Positions 45,693-55,876 are shown, counted from the stretch's first letter. The stretch: DNA of 64,000 nt from Pseudorhizobium flavum (GCF_902502825.2 NZ_LR723670.1:124001-188000); one strand, 5' to 3'. The notes: generated by a model not told the origin, from the sequence alone. A program made the numbers and translations.

Positions 45693-46664
45693 GTGTCGGT
45701 TGCGAGAGCCTGGATGTTGCGTGTCTGCACAGGAGTGATGATAGGGACGGCCGGTGCGGGATGCAGCTCCACGGGTAAGGTGATGCGGCCGATATCTCCC
45801 GCTTTGGTCGCCGACGAGCAGGCGCTGGCGCTGCCGCCCCCGGGCGGTCCCGCAATCATCGGGGTTGTGGAGCGCACGCGCGGCAATGGTGTCGAACAGA
45901 CCATCTCCCTTGCTACAACCGCACGCGTTACTGGCCAGAATTACCTTAAGATCGAGTTCTATGGACCCGATGTGTCGCGCGGCGAGTCGGCCACGTTCAG
46001 AACCATTAACGAGCGCGCCATCCTGGGCGAGGCAGCGGCGGCCGTACCAGGCGTGCGCCTTGCGCGCCGCTCGACCTTTCTGCAGAACAGCTACGGTCCT
46101 TTCGCCTATGCCGCCGGCCGCAGCGCCTTCGGCGATACCTGCATCTACGCATGGCAGCAGATCCGTGCCGGGACGGCGTCGAACGGGATCGGGCGCAACT
46201 TCGGCATGATTCAGGTACGCTGGCGGCTGTGCGACGCGTCCGCGAGCGAAGAGCAGCTGCTGAGCGCCATTTACGGCTACACGATCACCGGCACCTTCGA
46301 CGGGAAGGCCTGGAACCCCTTCGGCGAACCCAATCGCGTCGATCCCCGCCTCGGCGAGACGGGATACCCGATCTACCCTCAAAACGGCGTAACGCTTGCA
46401 GGCCTGCCAATGGGGTATGCCGGAGGGATCGACCTCCGCTCCACGGCAACAGTTTCAGCGCGGTCCGTGCGCAGAACCGTAGAGGCACCGCAGCCTGCGG
46501 GAAAAAATGAAGCGCGTGAGGCAGGACCGCGCGTACCCAGTCCCGATCAATTGACGACAAGAGCAGCCGCGGAACCTTCCGCGGCTACCCAAGAAGAACA
46601 TACGGCGAAGCGACCAGCGGTCATGGTGCCTTCACCGAAAGGTTTATCAACGCCCCAGCCATGA
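45693..46664 (+). CDS. bcsN: Cellulose biosynthesis protein BcsN
   Basis: The 323-residue predicted lipoprotein (TAGAGCSS, Cys near residue 24) matches the BcsN family that heads rhizobial cellulose operons: PGGPAIIGVVERTRGNGVEQ, FYGPDVSRG and NFGMIQVRWRLCD are visible conserved-looking blocks. Its precise job in cellulose export is unknown. GTG 45693 follows AAAGGA. The C-terminal 90 residues are low-complexity and rich in Ala, Pro and Glu. A CtrA-type box lies 86 bases upstream. Confidence 0.8.
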   Translation: MSVARAWMLRVCTGVMIGTAGAGCSSTGKVMRPISPALVADEQALALPPPGGPAIIGVVERTRGNGVEQTISLATTARVTGQNYLKIEFYGPDVSRGESATFRTINERAILGEAAAAVPGVRLARRSTFLQNSYGPFAYAAGRSAFGDTCIYAWQQIRAGTASNGIGRNFGMIQVRWRLCDASASEEQLLSAIYGYTITGTFDGKAWNPFGEPNRVDPRLGETGYPIYPQNGVTLAGLPMGYAGGIDLRSTATVSARSVRRTVEAPQPAGKNEAREAGPRVPSPDQLTTRAAAEPSAATQEEHTAKRPAVMVPSPKGLSTPQP

Positions 46665-46734
46665 TGGCGGGCGTCAACAACTGGCGTATATCCGGTCCTA
46701 TCCGCGGCCGGCTCCTTGGCGCCGAAGGATGTCG

Positions 46735-48915
46735 ATGCATAGAGCCCGTAGCGTATTCTTGTGGGCGATCGTGGCGATCTTCGAGATCGTCCTGATCACA
46801 CTTCCGGTCAGCCTCCAGGCTCAGTTGATCGCGGGGATCAGCGTCGTCACGCTGATGGGCGTCATCAAGATCCTCAACGCGCAGGGTACATGGCGCCTGG
46901 TATCGCTGGCGCTGGGTACGGGGATTGTCTTGCGCTACGTCTACTGGCGCACCACCGAGACATTGCCGCCGATCGATCAGATTCAGGACTTCGTTCCTGG
47001 GATGCTACTCTATCTCGCAGAGATGTATAATGTTCTGATGCTGGCGCTCAGCCTGTTCATCGTAGCGATGCCCCTGCCGCCACGCCCGTCGCGCAAGGAT
47101 GCGGTGGAGGACTTCCCGGACGTCGACGTCTTCATTCCGAGCTACAACGAAGATGCCAAGCTGCTGGCCAATACGCTGGCGGCGGCGAAGGCAATGGATT
47201 ACCCGCCAGAAAAGCTGCACGTCTGGTTGCTGGATGACGGGGGAACAGTCCAGAAGCGAAGTGCCGCCGATGTGGCCTCGGCGGAGGCCGCCCGCGAGCG
47301 GCATCATGAACTTGCCGAGCTTTGCCGGGCCTTGGGTGCCAATTATCTGACCCGCGAGCGCAACGAGCATGCCAAGGCCGGAAACCTCAACAACGGTCTT
47401 ACCCATTCCACCGGCGATCTAGTGGCCGTCTTCGATGCAGACCATGCGCCGGCGCGCGACTTCCTGCGTGAAACTGTCGCCTATTTTGGCGAGGATCCAA
47501 AGCTCTTCCTCGTTCAGACGCCACACTTCTTCATTAATCCCGATCCGCTGGAAAGAAACCTGCAGACCTTTGACACGATGCCGAGTGAGAACGAGATGTT
47601 CTACGGCATCATTCAACGCGGCTTGGACAAGTGGAACGCCGCCTTCTTCTGCGGCTCGGCAGCCGTGCTGAGCCGCAGAGCCCTTGAGGAGACGGGAGGC
47701 TTTTCGGGGCTGAGCATCACGGAGGACTGCGAGACGGCGCTGGCACTCCACAGCGCTGGTTGGAACAGCGTCTATGTCGACAAGCCACTGATCGCCGGTC
47801 TGCAGCCTGCGACCTTCGCCAGCTTCATCGGCCAGCGCAGCCGCTGGGCACAGGGCATGATGCAGATCCTGCGTTTCCGCTTCCCGCTCTTCAAGGGCGG
47901 CCTGAGCGTGCCGCAGCGGCTTTGCTACATGTCATCGACCCTGTTCTGGCTGTTTCCTTTCACTCGCGCAACCTTCCTGTTCGCGCCGCTGTTCTACCTG
48001 CTCTTTGACCTGCAGATATTCATCGCTTCCGGCGGCGATTTCCTAGCGTACACGCTGTCCTACCTGATCGTGAACCTGATGATGCAGAACTACCTCTACG
48101 GTTCGTTCCGCTGGCCGTGGGTGTCCGAGCTCTATGAGTACGTGCAGACCGTTCACCTTCTTCCGGCGGTGGTCTCGGTCATGCTCAATCCGCGCAAGCC
48201 GACCTTCAAGGTGACTGCGAAGGACGAGTCTATCGCCGTTAGTCGCCTCTCGGAAATCAGCCGCCCCTTCTTCGTGATTTTTGCCGCGCTGGTGATTGCC
48301 ACAGGCTTTGCCGTCTACCGGATCTATACCGAGCCGTACAAGGCGGACATCACGCTCGTGGTGGCCGGCTGGAACGTCCTCAATCTCATCCTCGCGGGTT
48401 GCGCGCTGGGTGTCGTCGCGGAGCGCGGCGAGAAGGCGGGATCTCGACGGGTCAAGCTGCAGCGTCGGTGCGAGGTGGTTATCGATGATCACCCCTATGC
48501 TGCCTCCATCGAGGATGTGTCGGTAGGCGGCGCTCAGGTCCACATCTACTCGAAGCAGATACGCGGGCTTGGCAAGGGGAAAGAGGCGCTGTTACGCTTC
48601 CAGCCCCACGGTATGGATACGAAGGAAACGCTCCCTATCATAGTGCGCAGGGTAGAGACATCGGGCGACCTTACGACGATCGGCTGCCAGTATCAGCCGG
48701 CCGGGCCGCTGGATCATCGCTGGATCGCCGACCTGATCTTTGCAAACTCCAGGCAGTGGTCGCAGTTTCAGGAGTCGCGGCGGCGCAACCCGGGCATCGT
48801 CAAGGGCAGCCTGATATTCCTGAGTGTGGCGCTCTACCAGACGAGCCGCGGCCTCGTTTACTTCCTGCGCGGCCGGGGCAGCAACAAGGTAGCTGGGGAG
48901 GGGCGTGCACGATGA
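46735..48915 (+). CDS. bcsA: Cellulose synthase catalytic subunit (UDP-forming)
   Basis: The 726-residue inner-membrane family 2 glycosyltransferase makes beta-1,4-glucan from UDP-glucose. Motifs in order: LLDDGG near residue 168, FDADHAP near 235, ITEDCE near 330 and QRSRWAQG near 370 (the QxxRW signature). Membrane helices flank the catalytic domain. A PilZ domain at residues about 570-680 (basic RRVKLQRR, then DVSVGG) binds c-di-GMP to switch the enzyme on. AAGGA at 46725-46729 favours ATG 46735 over ATG 46729. Its stop overlaps bcsB (ATGA). Confidence 0.96.
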   Translation: MHRARSVFLWAIVAIFEIVLITLPVSLQAQLIAGISVVTLMGVIKILNAQGTWRLVSLALGTGIVLRYVYWRTTETLPPIDQIQDFVPGMLLYLAEMYNVLMLALSLFIVAMPLPPRPSRKDAVEDFPDVDVFIPSYNEDAKLLANTLAAAKAMDYPPEKLHVWLLDDGGTVQKRSAADVASAEAARERHHELAELCRALGANYLTRERNEHAKAGNLNNGLTHSTGDLVAVFDADHAPARDFLRETVAYFGEDPKLFLVQTPHFFINPDPLERNLQTFDTMPSENEMFYGIIQRGLDKWNAAFFCGSAAVLSRRALEETGGFSGLSITEDCETALALHSAGWNSVYVDKPLIAGLQPATFASFIGQRSRWAQGMMQILRFRFPLFKGGLSVPQRLCYMSSTLFWLFPFTRATFLFAPLFYLLFDLQIFIASGGDFLAYTLSYLIVNLMMQNYLYGSFRWPWVSELYEYVQTVHLLPAVVSVMLNPRKPTFKVTAKDESIAVSRLSEISRPFFVIFAALVIATGFAVYRIYTEPYKADITLVVAGWNVLNLILAGCALGVVAERGEKAGSRRVKLQRRCEVVIDDHPYAASIEDVSVGGAQVHIYSKQIRGLGKGKEALLRFQPHGMDTKETLPIIVRRVETSGDLTTIGCQYQPAGPLDHRWIADLIFANSRQWSQFQESRRRNPGIVKGSLIFLSVALYQTSRGLVYFLRGRGSNKVAGEGRAR

Positions 48916-51362
48916 GGCGGTTCCGGTACCCGTTTGTCTTCATTGCCTTTTGCGGCCTCTCTACGACGGTGCTGGCCCAGCCGGTACCCTTCGACATGTC
49001 GCCGGAACGGCCGGCGGGCCAGGGAGAGGTGCCCCAGATGCCACGGCCGCGTCCGGTCGCTCCGCGAGAGCCGGTACCGCAGGCTGAGGAGGAGGTGCCG
49101 GCAGCTGCCAACCCGCCGGCGCCAGCGCCTGTTCAGCAGCCGGCGCAGGTGGAAGCTCCTCGACAGCCGGAACCGCCGCAAACGACCGCTGCGCAGTCTT
49201 CCGCGGCAGGCGATTCGCTGCGCCGCTACATCGTTCCCTCGGAAAGTTTGGCGCTGACGGGTGAATACAGCCGAAGCGCATGGTCCGTCTACTTGACGGC
49301 CGAACAGGCGGGAGCCGCCCAGTCGATCAACCTCGGCTATCAGAATGCAATCGTCGTCGCGCCGGAGGCGTCCACCCTGTCCCTGTTCATCAACAACAGG
49401 CGCGTCGGGGAGGAAAGGATCAGCGCTCCGGATGCAACGAGGTCAGTACGCTGGCCCATACCCGCCGGTCTCTTGCGTCCGGGCAGTAATGACGTGGAGC
49501 TGGTGGCGAGCCAGAGACACCGGACCGACTGCGATGTCCGTTCGACCTACGATCTGTGGACGCAAATAGACAGCGGCGAGACCTACCTGCAGTTCGGCCC
49601 CCAGTTCGCGCCGGCGAATTCGGCGGTCGAAGCGGTGAACGCGCTTGGGCCGGATCCGGAGGGGCTAACGCAGTTTCAGATGGTGGTCCCCTCGGTCGGC
49701 GCGATCGAGGAACTGGCGCCTCTGTTGAAGCTCACTCAGGGTCTTGCCGTGATGAACGGCATGCCAAACCCACGGTTCTCCTTTCGGGAAGGTCTGCCGG
49801 ACCCGATCGGAGCGCCCGGCCGCCTGACCGTTGCGATCGGAACGGCAGCCGAACTTGCCGACCTCCTGCCATCTTTGCCCCCGGGCGCCGAAGCCGGGCC
49901 CGTCAGTGCCGTCACCCCGTCTGGAGACGGCAAGACTTCCATCATCGTCTTTACCGGACCGACGTGGTCTGCCGTCGGCAGCGCGATCGACAGCTTTCTG
50001 GCGCCGGTCGTGCGGTCACCGACCCTGCGACGTGAATCCATGTCGAACGAGCGATGGGTGCGCCCTAACGCTCCCTTTGTCTTCGGCGGCGAGAGGTTGA
50101 CTTTCGCTCAGCTCGGCATCTCGACAATCGAATTTTCAGGGAGACGTTTGCGGACCGGCTTCGATATTGCCGTCCCTTCAGACTTCTATGCCGGTGCCTA
50201 TGGCGAGGCAACCATCCTTCTCGATGCCGCCTATGGGGGACAGGTCACAGCCGGTAGCCACATCGATGTCTACGTTAACGGCAACATTGCCTCGACCGTG
50301 CCCATCACGGAAGGCGGGGGGGGTATTTTGCGGCAGGCACCGATCCGCATCACCATGCGGCACCTGCGCGCCGGCATCAACCGTATTGAGGTCGAAGCGA
50401 TCCTGCTGTCGGATGCCGATAGCGCCTGCGTCCCCGGCAGCAATGCATCGACCGACGCCCGCTTCGCACTCTTTGACAGCTCCGCATTCTTTATGCCGAG
50501 CTACGCCCGCATCGGGCAGACACCAAACCTTTCGGCTCTGTCGGGGACGGGATTTCCCTACAGCCGCCAAACGGAGGCGGCGGCCTTCTTCATGGACAGG
50601 ATTGATGCCGACATGCTCTCGGCCGCCGCCAATTTCTTCGGCAAAGCAGCGCAAGTCTCCGGTGCTCCCATCGCCCTCGATCCCGTGTCAGCTGCCAATG
50701 CCGTGGGCGGCCGCAACGCGATCTATATCGGTTCGGCCGGGCAGCTACCGGCCAACGTCCTGACCCAGCTTAATCTGGCCCCGAGCCTGGCTGCGGGATG
50801 GAGCCCCGCCGCAGGAGAAGGCCAGACGGCCGGCGACACTGCCGCCTCGATGGAAGCCTGGCGTGGCCGACTTCAGGGAGGCTTCCTGAGCCAGAAGATT
50901 GCTTCCTTCCGCGAGTGGCTGCAGGCCAAGCTCGATCTTTCTGAAGAGGCACTGCGGTTCCTGCCCGGCAGCGAGACGGTGTTCAGCCCGGATGAGGACG
51001 ATGATCTCCTTCTGGCGCAGGGGCCGGGCGTCAACGGGAGCGGTATCTGGACGGTGCTGACGGCTCCGAGCCCGCAGGAGTTGCGCCTGGCCACCGGTGA
51101 ACTTGGCCGGCAGGATGTCTGGCAGCAGATTGAAGGCCGCATCTTCAGCTATTCGCGCGAGACAAATGATGTCTCGATTCAGGAAGCAAGCAAGCTCTCC
51201 TTCCTTCCGCCGCTCGATACCTCGCTTAAGAACTACCGCCTGATCGCTGCGAACTGGCTGTCGAGCAATCTGCTTTCCTATGCGCTCGCCATTGTGCTTG
51301 TGTCTTGCCTGCTCGGTGTGACAACGGCTAGCCTGCTCAGATGGCTGGGGAGGCGAAGATGA
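48912..51362 (+). CDS. bcsB: Cellulose synthase regulatory subunit BcsB
   Basis: The 816-residue periplasmic protein has a signal peptide (FVFIAFCGLSTTVLAQ), a Pro/Gln-rich segment (residues about 30-95), carbohydrate-binding and flavodoxin-like repeats (for example NNRRVGEERISAPDATRSVRW and VNGNIASTVPI) and a C-terminal membrane helix (LSYALAIVLVSCLLG) that contacts BcsA. ATG 48912 overlaps the bcsA stop; the open frame further upstream lies inside bcsA. BcsB guides the glucan through the periplasm. Confidence 0.93.
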   Translation: MRRFRYPFVFIAFCGLSTTVLAQPVPFDMSPERPAGQGEVPQMPRPRPVAPREPVPQAEEEVPAAANPPAPAPVQQPAQVEAPRQPEPPQTTAAQSSAAGDSLRRYIVPSESLALTGEYSRSAWSVYLTAEQAGAAQSINLGYQNAIVVAPEASTLSLFINNRRVGEERISAPDATRSVRWPIPAGLLRPGSNDVELVASQRHRTDCDVRSTYDLWTQIDSGETYLQFGPQFAPANSAVEAVNALGPDPEGLTQFQMVVPSVGAIEELAPLLKLTQGLAVMNGMPNPRFSFREGLPDPIGAPGRLTVAIGTAAELADLLPSLPPGAEAGPVSAVTPSGDGKTSIIVFTGPTWSAVGSAIDSFLAPVVRSPTLRRESMSNERWVRPNAPFVFGGERLTFAQLGISTIEFSGRRLRTGFDIAVPSDFYAGAYGEATILLDAAYGGQVTAGSHIDVYVNGNIASTVPITEGGGGILRQAPIRITMRHLRAGINRIEVEAILLSDADSACVPGSNASTDARFALFDSSAFFMPSYARIGQTPNLSALSGTGFPYSRQTEAAAFFMDRIDADMLSAAANFFGKAAQVSGAPIALDPVSAANAVGGRNAIYIGSAGQLPANVLTQLNLAPSLAAGWSPAAGEGQTAGDTAASMEAWRGRLQGGFLSQKIASFREWLQAKLDLSEEALRFLPGSETVFSPDEDDDLLLAQGPGVNGSGIWTVLTAPSPQELRLATGELGRQDVWQQIEGRIFSYSRETNDVSIQEASKLSFLPPLDTSLKNYRLIAANWLSSNLLSYALAIVLVSCLLGVTTASLLRWLGRRR

Positions 51363-52405
51363 CCGCCGGACGGCTGATCTCCATGCTGACGCTCATCGGA
51401 TTTCTGGCCTCGTCATGGCCTGCGGCTGCGCAGCAGGGCTCGCTGCAAGCATCGCTTTGGAAGACCTACAAGTCGAGGTTTCTCGATGCCAGCGGCCGGA
51501 TTATCGACAATGCCAACGGCGGTATAAGCCACAGTGAGGGGCAGGGCTACGGTCTTCTACTCGCCTTCTTCGCCAACAGCCGGTCGGACTTCGAACAGAT
51601 CTGGTCGTTTACCAAGATCGAACTGCTGGTGCGCAACGACGGGCTTGCGGCGTGGAAATGGGATCCCACCGCCCAGCCGCATGTAACGGATGTGAACAAC
51701 GCTTCCGACGGGGACCTGCTGATCGCCTACGCGCTGGCGATGGCAGGTGCCGCTTGGGATCGGCAAGATTACCTTTCCAGTGCGGCATCCCTTGCACGTG
51801 CGATCCTCGAGAACGTCGTCGTGGAGCGAGGGGGACGGGTGCTGCTCCTGCCGGCGGCGGAAGGTTTCGACGCCGGCGAACGGGCGGATGGTCCCGTAAT
51901 TAACCCGTCCTACTGGATCTTCGAGGCCTTCTCCATCATGGCCATCCTAGCACCTTCCGACCAATGGCCGAGGCTGGAGCGGGACGGGCTGGCCCTTCTG
52001 AACACCATGAAGTTCGGCCCACGCAACCTGCCGGCGGAATGGGTCAGTCTGGCGCGGCAGCCGAAGCCCGCCGAAGGGTTCGAGGCAGAGTTTGGTTACA
52101 ACGCTATTCGTATTCCGCTTTATCTGTTGCGGGCAGAGGCCGAGATAGGTCTCGTGAAGCGCTTGCAGGAGGGCATGACGGTGGACGGCGGCACTCCAGC
52201 TATCATTGATCTCAGCAGCGGCGAACCAAAGGAGCGGCTGGACGATCCCGGTTATGATTTCGTTAACCATGTTGTGGCCTGTGTTAACAACGGCACCGTC
52301 GTGCCGAACGCCGCCCGCGAGCTGACGTCGGAATTCTATTATCCGGCAACGCTGCACCTGCTTGGACTTGCTTACCTCGTGGAGAAACATCCCTCGTGTC
52401 TCTGA
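51359..52405 (+). CDS. bcsZ: Periplasmic endoglucanase, GH8
   Basis: The 348-residue secreted enzyme has a signal peptide ending at AAAQ and the GH8 fold. The general-acid Glu lies in SHSEGQGYGL near residue 60 and the DVNNASDGDLLIAYAL block near 115 holds the conserved Asp. BcsZ (CelC in Agrobacterium) trims glucan chains and is needed for proper cellulose export. ATG 51359 overlaps the bcsB stop (ATGA). The GTG start of the next gene lies before its own stop. Confidence 0.93.
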   Translation: MTAGRLISMLTLIGFLASSWPAAAQQGSLQASLWKTYKSRFLDASGRIIDNANGGISHSEGQGYGLLLAFFANSRSDFEQIWSFTKIELLVRNDGLAAWKWDPTAQPHVTDVNNASDGDLLIAYALAMAGAAWDRQDYLSSAASLARAILENVVVERGGRVLLLPAAEGFDAGERADGPVINPSYWIFEAFSIMAILAPSDQWPRLERDGLALLNTMKFGPRNLPAEWVSLARQPKPAEGFEAEFGYNAIRIPLYLLRAEAEIGLVKRLQEGMTVDGGTPAIIDLSSGEPKERLDDPGYDFVNHVVACVNNGTVVPNAARELTSEFYYPATLHLLGLAYLVEKHPSCL

Positions 52406-54672
52406 AGCTGCCCATACTGATGGTCTCCGCTGCCGTATCGGCGGGTCTGTTCGTGACGCAGTCGAGCGACACGTCGTTGCCATTGTCTTGGCTGGCGTCG
52501 GAGGTTGCGGACGTGAGCAACGGCCCGACCGTGCCACAACTCGTGGCAGACGAGGGTGGAGACCCCGCGGCGCTCGATGTGGTCGCGCGCGACATTCTCG
52601 CCCTGCGGCAAAGGCCGCCAAAGACGGAGCGCGTAAATCAGCCTGCGCCGATCGTTCCCTTTGAGCTTTCGCAGTTACTACCGGACAGTGCGGCTCAAAC
52701 GACCGGGCGGACGGATACCAGTTCGGATGAGCCACCGGTGGAGGTGGACGAGACGGCGCTTCGATACTTCGCTGCGCAAGGGGACACAGCGCGACTTGCT
52801 GCCGAGATCGCACGCCTGCGGCAGCTTTATCCGAACTGGACACCGCCGGCGGACCCGCTTGCCGTGCCCCAGAATACCGATAAACAGCTCGACACCATGT
52901 GGCAGCTTTATGCGGAGGGTCGCTACGCCGAAGTTCGCAAGGCAATTGCGGAGCGCCAGGCGGCGGAGTCCGATTGGCAGCCCCCAGCCGATCTCCTGGA
53001 GCGTCTTGCCCTCGCAGAAGGGCGTGCTCGTCTGATCAATGCTTCCGAACTGAAGCAATATGAGCGGGTCATTGAGGTTGGTGCTGCCAATCCGCCCCTT
53101 CTGAACTGCACCGAAATAGATGTTCTGTGGCGCGTGGCCGAGGCTTTCGCGAAAACCGACCGGCCCCAGCGCGCGGTGGATGCCTACAACTACATCCTGA
53201 CGAACTGCACGGATCCGGCAGAGCGGCTGGCCACCGTCCAGAAGGCCGCCGACGCATTGCCCTATGCCCGCGTTCAGCCTCTTCTCGCGTTAGAAAAGTC
53301 CTCAGAGAACGGAGCTGGTGAGTTCGACAGCATCCGTGACGATCTCGCTCGCCGCTTTGTGGCCCAAGCGAATGAAGAGTTGTCGCTTAAGATCGCGCCG
53401 GAATACGTGGAGCGGTTGAAAACGTCAGCCAGTGCAAACGGCCCAGCCTCCGATGCCTTGCTGCTTGGCTGGTATTATCTGCGACGTGATAATGCCGACG
53501 AAGCTGCTGTCTGGTTCAGGCGTGCCAGCGAGCGCGAAGACAACGCCGAGGCTGCACAGGGGTTGGCGCTTGCCCTGTTGGAGCAGGGCAAGCCAGGCGA
53601 GGCGGAAACCGTGCTCTACACGTGGCGTGATGCCTCCGAGGACGCGACAGCGACCTATCTGGCGGCAACCGCGAACGTCCTGGCGATCGATCCGCCGCCG
53701 AGGATCGAGGAAAACATCCTGACGCGGATGGCAGAGACGGTGATTGCCGAACGCTATGCGCCTTCGGCACAGCAGTTTGGTTGGTATGCTCGTGCGTTCG
53801 ACCAGCCGCAGACGGCGGCCCAATGGTTCGAGACAGCACTGAATTGGGCGCCGGAGGATGAGCCTTCCGCCTATGGCCTTGCCTTGACGCGGCTTCAGCT
53901 GAACGACAGGGTGGGCTTTGCCGAGCTTCAGCGGAAATGGACCGACAAGTCGGCGCGGATTGCAGATCTGGCAAGAGGGCGGACACGCGAGGGGGATGGA
54001 ACGCCAGCGGCAGCGTCTCAGTCAGACCAACGCACCACCGAGGAGCGATCCGTTCAGCAGAGCCCGAGGGTGGCAGCGCGAACGGCCCCTCCTTCGCTCG
54101 AATCGGGCCAGCCTGCACCTCCGGCACGGGCCACCACCCTTGTCACCACTGTCCGCCGTTCTTCCTGCTCGAGCCCAATTCAAGCCTCTCGTCTATCACC
54201 GGGTGCAGCACTACAACGCGGGTGGTGCCTGATGGACCTGAACCGGCCGCTTGAAGCCGCGGAGAGTTTCGGGGTGGCCGTTTCTAGCAGCGATCGCAAC
54301 ATCAGCGAAGATGCCGCCTACGGACAAAGTCTCGCCTATCTCCGCCTCGGCCTGACCGACCGCGCGGCCGTTGCGGCGACGAAGGCTCCGATGCGCGCGG
54401 TAAGAGCCCGCGAGCTGCAGGCGTCAATCCTCGCCGACCGGGCCATTCAGGCGTTCCAGTCCGATCGCTACCGGGAGACCCTTCTTTACCTCGATCAGAG
54501 GGCGCAGGTGCAGCAGGAGCCGGTCGACCTGATGGTCTTGCGCGCCTACAGCTACATGAACCTGAATAGACCGCATGATGCGCTCCGTCTGTTCGAGGCC
54601 GCCGCCGCCACTGGCAATCGTGACGCAAGCCGCGGCCTCGCCGACGCCAAGGCTGCGGTTGGTTTGAACTGA
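52396..54672 (+). CDS. TPR-repeat protein of the cellulose operon (BcsK/BcsC-like)
   Basis: A 758-residue protein with an N-terminal hydrophobic segment and many helical TPR-like repeats over residues about 115-500 and 610-755, for example LDTMWQLYAEGRYAEVRKAIA and LGWYYLRRDNADEAAVWFRRA. The end resembles the TPR part of BcsC (ALQRGWCLMDLNRPLEAAESF), but no outer-membrane barrel follows. Type III rhizobial operons carry such a TPR protein, sometimes called BcsK. GTG 52396 overlaps the bcsZ stop. A Ser/Pro/Arg-rich stretch at residues about 530-605 separates the two repeat blocks. Confidence 0.75.
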   Translation: MSLKLPILMVSAAVSAGLFVTQSSDTSLPLSWLASEVADVSNGPTVPQLVADEGGDPAALDVVARDILALRQRPPKTERVNQPAPIVPFELSQLLPDSAAQTTGRTDTSSDEPPVEVDETALRYFAAQGDTARLAAEIARLRQLYPNWTPPADPLAVPQNTDKQLDTMWQLYAEGRYAEVRKAIAERQAAESDWQPPADLLERLALAEGRARLINASELKQYERVIEVGAANPPLLNCTEIDVLWRVAEAFAKTDRPQRAVDAYNYILTNCTDPAERLATVQKAADALPYARVQPLLALEKSSENGAGEFDSIRDDLARRFVAQANEELSLKIAPEYVERLKTSASANGPASDALLLGWYYLRRDNADEAAVWFRRASEREDNAEAAQGLALALLEQGKPGEAETVLYTWRDASEDATATYLAATANVLAIDPPPRIEENILTRMAETVIAERYAPSAQQFGWYARAFDQPQTAAQWFETALNWAPEDEPSAYGLALTRLQLNDRVGFAELQRKWTDKSARIADLARGRTREGDGTPAAASQSDQRTTEERSVQQSPRVAARTAPPSLESGQPAPPARATTLVTTVRRSSCSSPIQASRLSPGAALQRGWCLMDLNRPLEAAESFGVAVSSSDRNISEDAAYGQSLAYLRLGLTDRAAVAATKAPMRAVRARELQASILADRAIQAFQSDRYRETLLYLDQRAQVQQEPVDLMVLRAYSYMNLNRPHDALRLFEAAAATGNRDASRGLADAKAAVGLN

Positions 54673-54779
54673 TGCCATGAAACGGTCACTCCGACCGTTA
54701 TCGGTATCGGGAAGGGTATGCCTCTGCGGCAGATGAAAGGTGCGGCGCTCGGTCGAGCCACGCAAGACAGGAGGTCTTG

Positions 54780-55811
54780 ATGGAAACCACCCTTACGGAA
54801 GAGCTACCGCTGGAATCGCGCCGACTGACGGCTGTCCGATCTCTGCTTGATCTCCATTTCGGGCCGACCCCTGAACTGGCTGCCACCGCAGAGCTTGCTC
54901 AGGGCGTGTTCTCCGTGCTGCGGGCAGGCGTGCATATCCTGGACGAAAGCTGGCTCAGGATCGCGGCCCAGGCTGGGTTGGAAATTGCGGAATGCGCCAG
55001 CGACATGTCGATCTGCACCCGCGTGGTCCAGAAGCGCGACCTGATCATCATTCCCGACCTGCGGGCGCATCCTGAGTTGCGCCTGATGCCCTATGTCACG
55101 GATGGACCGAAACTCAGGTTCTACGCTGGTGTCCCCCTGGAACTGGAGCCGGGGCTGATCGTCGGTACCTTCTGTCTCCTGCATGACGAGGTGAAGACGC
55201 TGACCGATGAGAGTGTTGAAACCCTACAGCGGTTTGCTGTGGTAGCGGAGGCACTTCTACGTTTGCAACGGGCAAACTGCATGCTCAAGATCAGTGAAGA
55301 CAATCTCAGCGAGGCCGCGATGCGCGATCCGCTGACACGCTTCTATAACCGATTAGCTCTCGAAAAAATTGTCGATGCGAACCTGCATGCCAAGAATGGC
55401 GAGAGCGAACTCCTCGGCGTTCTCTACCTCGACATGGACGGTTTCAAGGCGATCAACGACACATACGGCCATCGCGCAGGGGACGTAACGCTGCACGAAA
55501 TTGCCGACCGGATCCGCCAGATCGTGCGCGGCAGCGATATGGTGGTCCGTATGGGCGGCGATGAATTCGCCATCTTCATGCCGGATCTGGGATCGCGCGA
55601 TCGGCTGAAGCGCGTGGCGGAGCGGCTGCTGGCGCAGTTCCAGGAGCCGATAACGCTGGACGGCAAGGCTGTATACGCCGGCGCAAGCATCGGTGGTATC
55701 GTTGCCGAAAAGGGCGATGTCGACCGAAACACCCTCCTGACGGCAGTGGACGCGGCCATGTATGAAGCAAAGGCCCGGGGGCGCAATTGCTTCGTCGAAC
55801 GAACGCTGTAG
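54780..55811 (+). CDS. GAF-GGDEF diguanylate cyclase
   Basis: The 343-residue cytoplasmic protein has an N-terminal GAF domain (residues about 25-165) and a GGDEF domain with intact MGGDEF active site. The I-site RxxD (RGSD) sits five residues before it, so c-di-GMP feedback inhibition is expected. AGGAGG at 54769-54774, 5 bases before ATG 54780, sets the start. Position 107 bases after the cellulose operon suggests it feeds c-di-GMP to the PilZ domain of BcsA; this is inference from context. Confidence 0.92.
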   Translation: METTLTEELPLESRRLTAVRSLLDLHFGPTPELAATAELAQGVFSVLRAGVHILDESWLRIAAQAGLEIAECASDMSICTRVVQKRDLIIIPDLRAHPELRLMPYVTDGPKLRFYAGVPLELEPGLIVGTFCLLHDEVKTLTDESVETLQRFAVVAEALLRLQRANCMLKISEDNLSEAAMRDPLTRFYNRLALEKIVDANLHAKNGESELLGVLYLDMDGFKAINDTYGHRAGDVTLHEIADRIRQIVRGSDMVVRMGGDEFAIFMPDLGSRDRLKRVAERLLAQFQEPITLDGKAVYAGASIGGIVAEKGDVDRNTLLTAVDAAMYEAKARGRNCFVERTL

Positions 55812-55876
55812 AGCCTCAGGCTGCCGCAGTGGGATGCGCATGCTCGCAGCGGTTGCTGTGTAACGCTATATCTTGA

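Noticed and set aside
53990..54240. Possible frameshift inside the TPR gene of the cellulose operon
   Set aside because: The odd Ser/Pro/Arg-rich stretch stays in frame with the BcsC-like repeats after it, and no other frame gives a better match.
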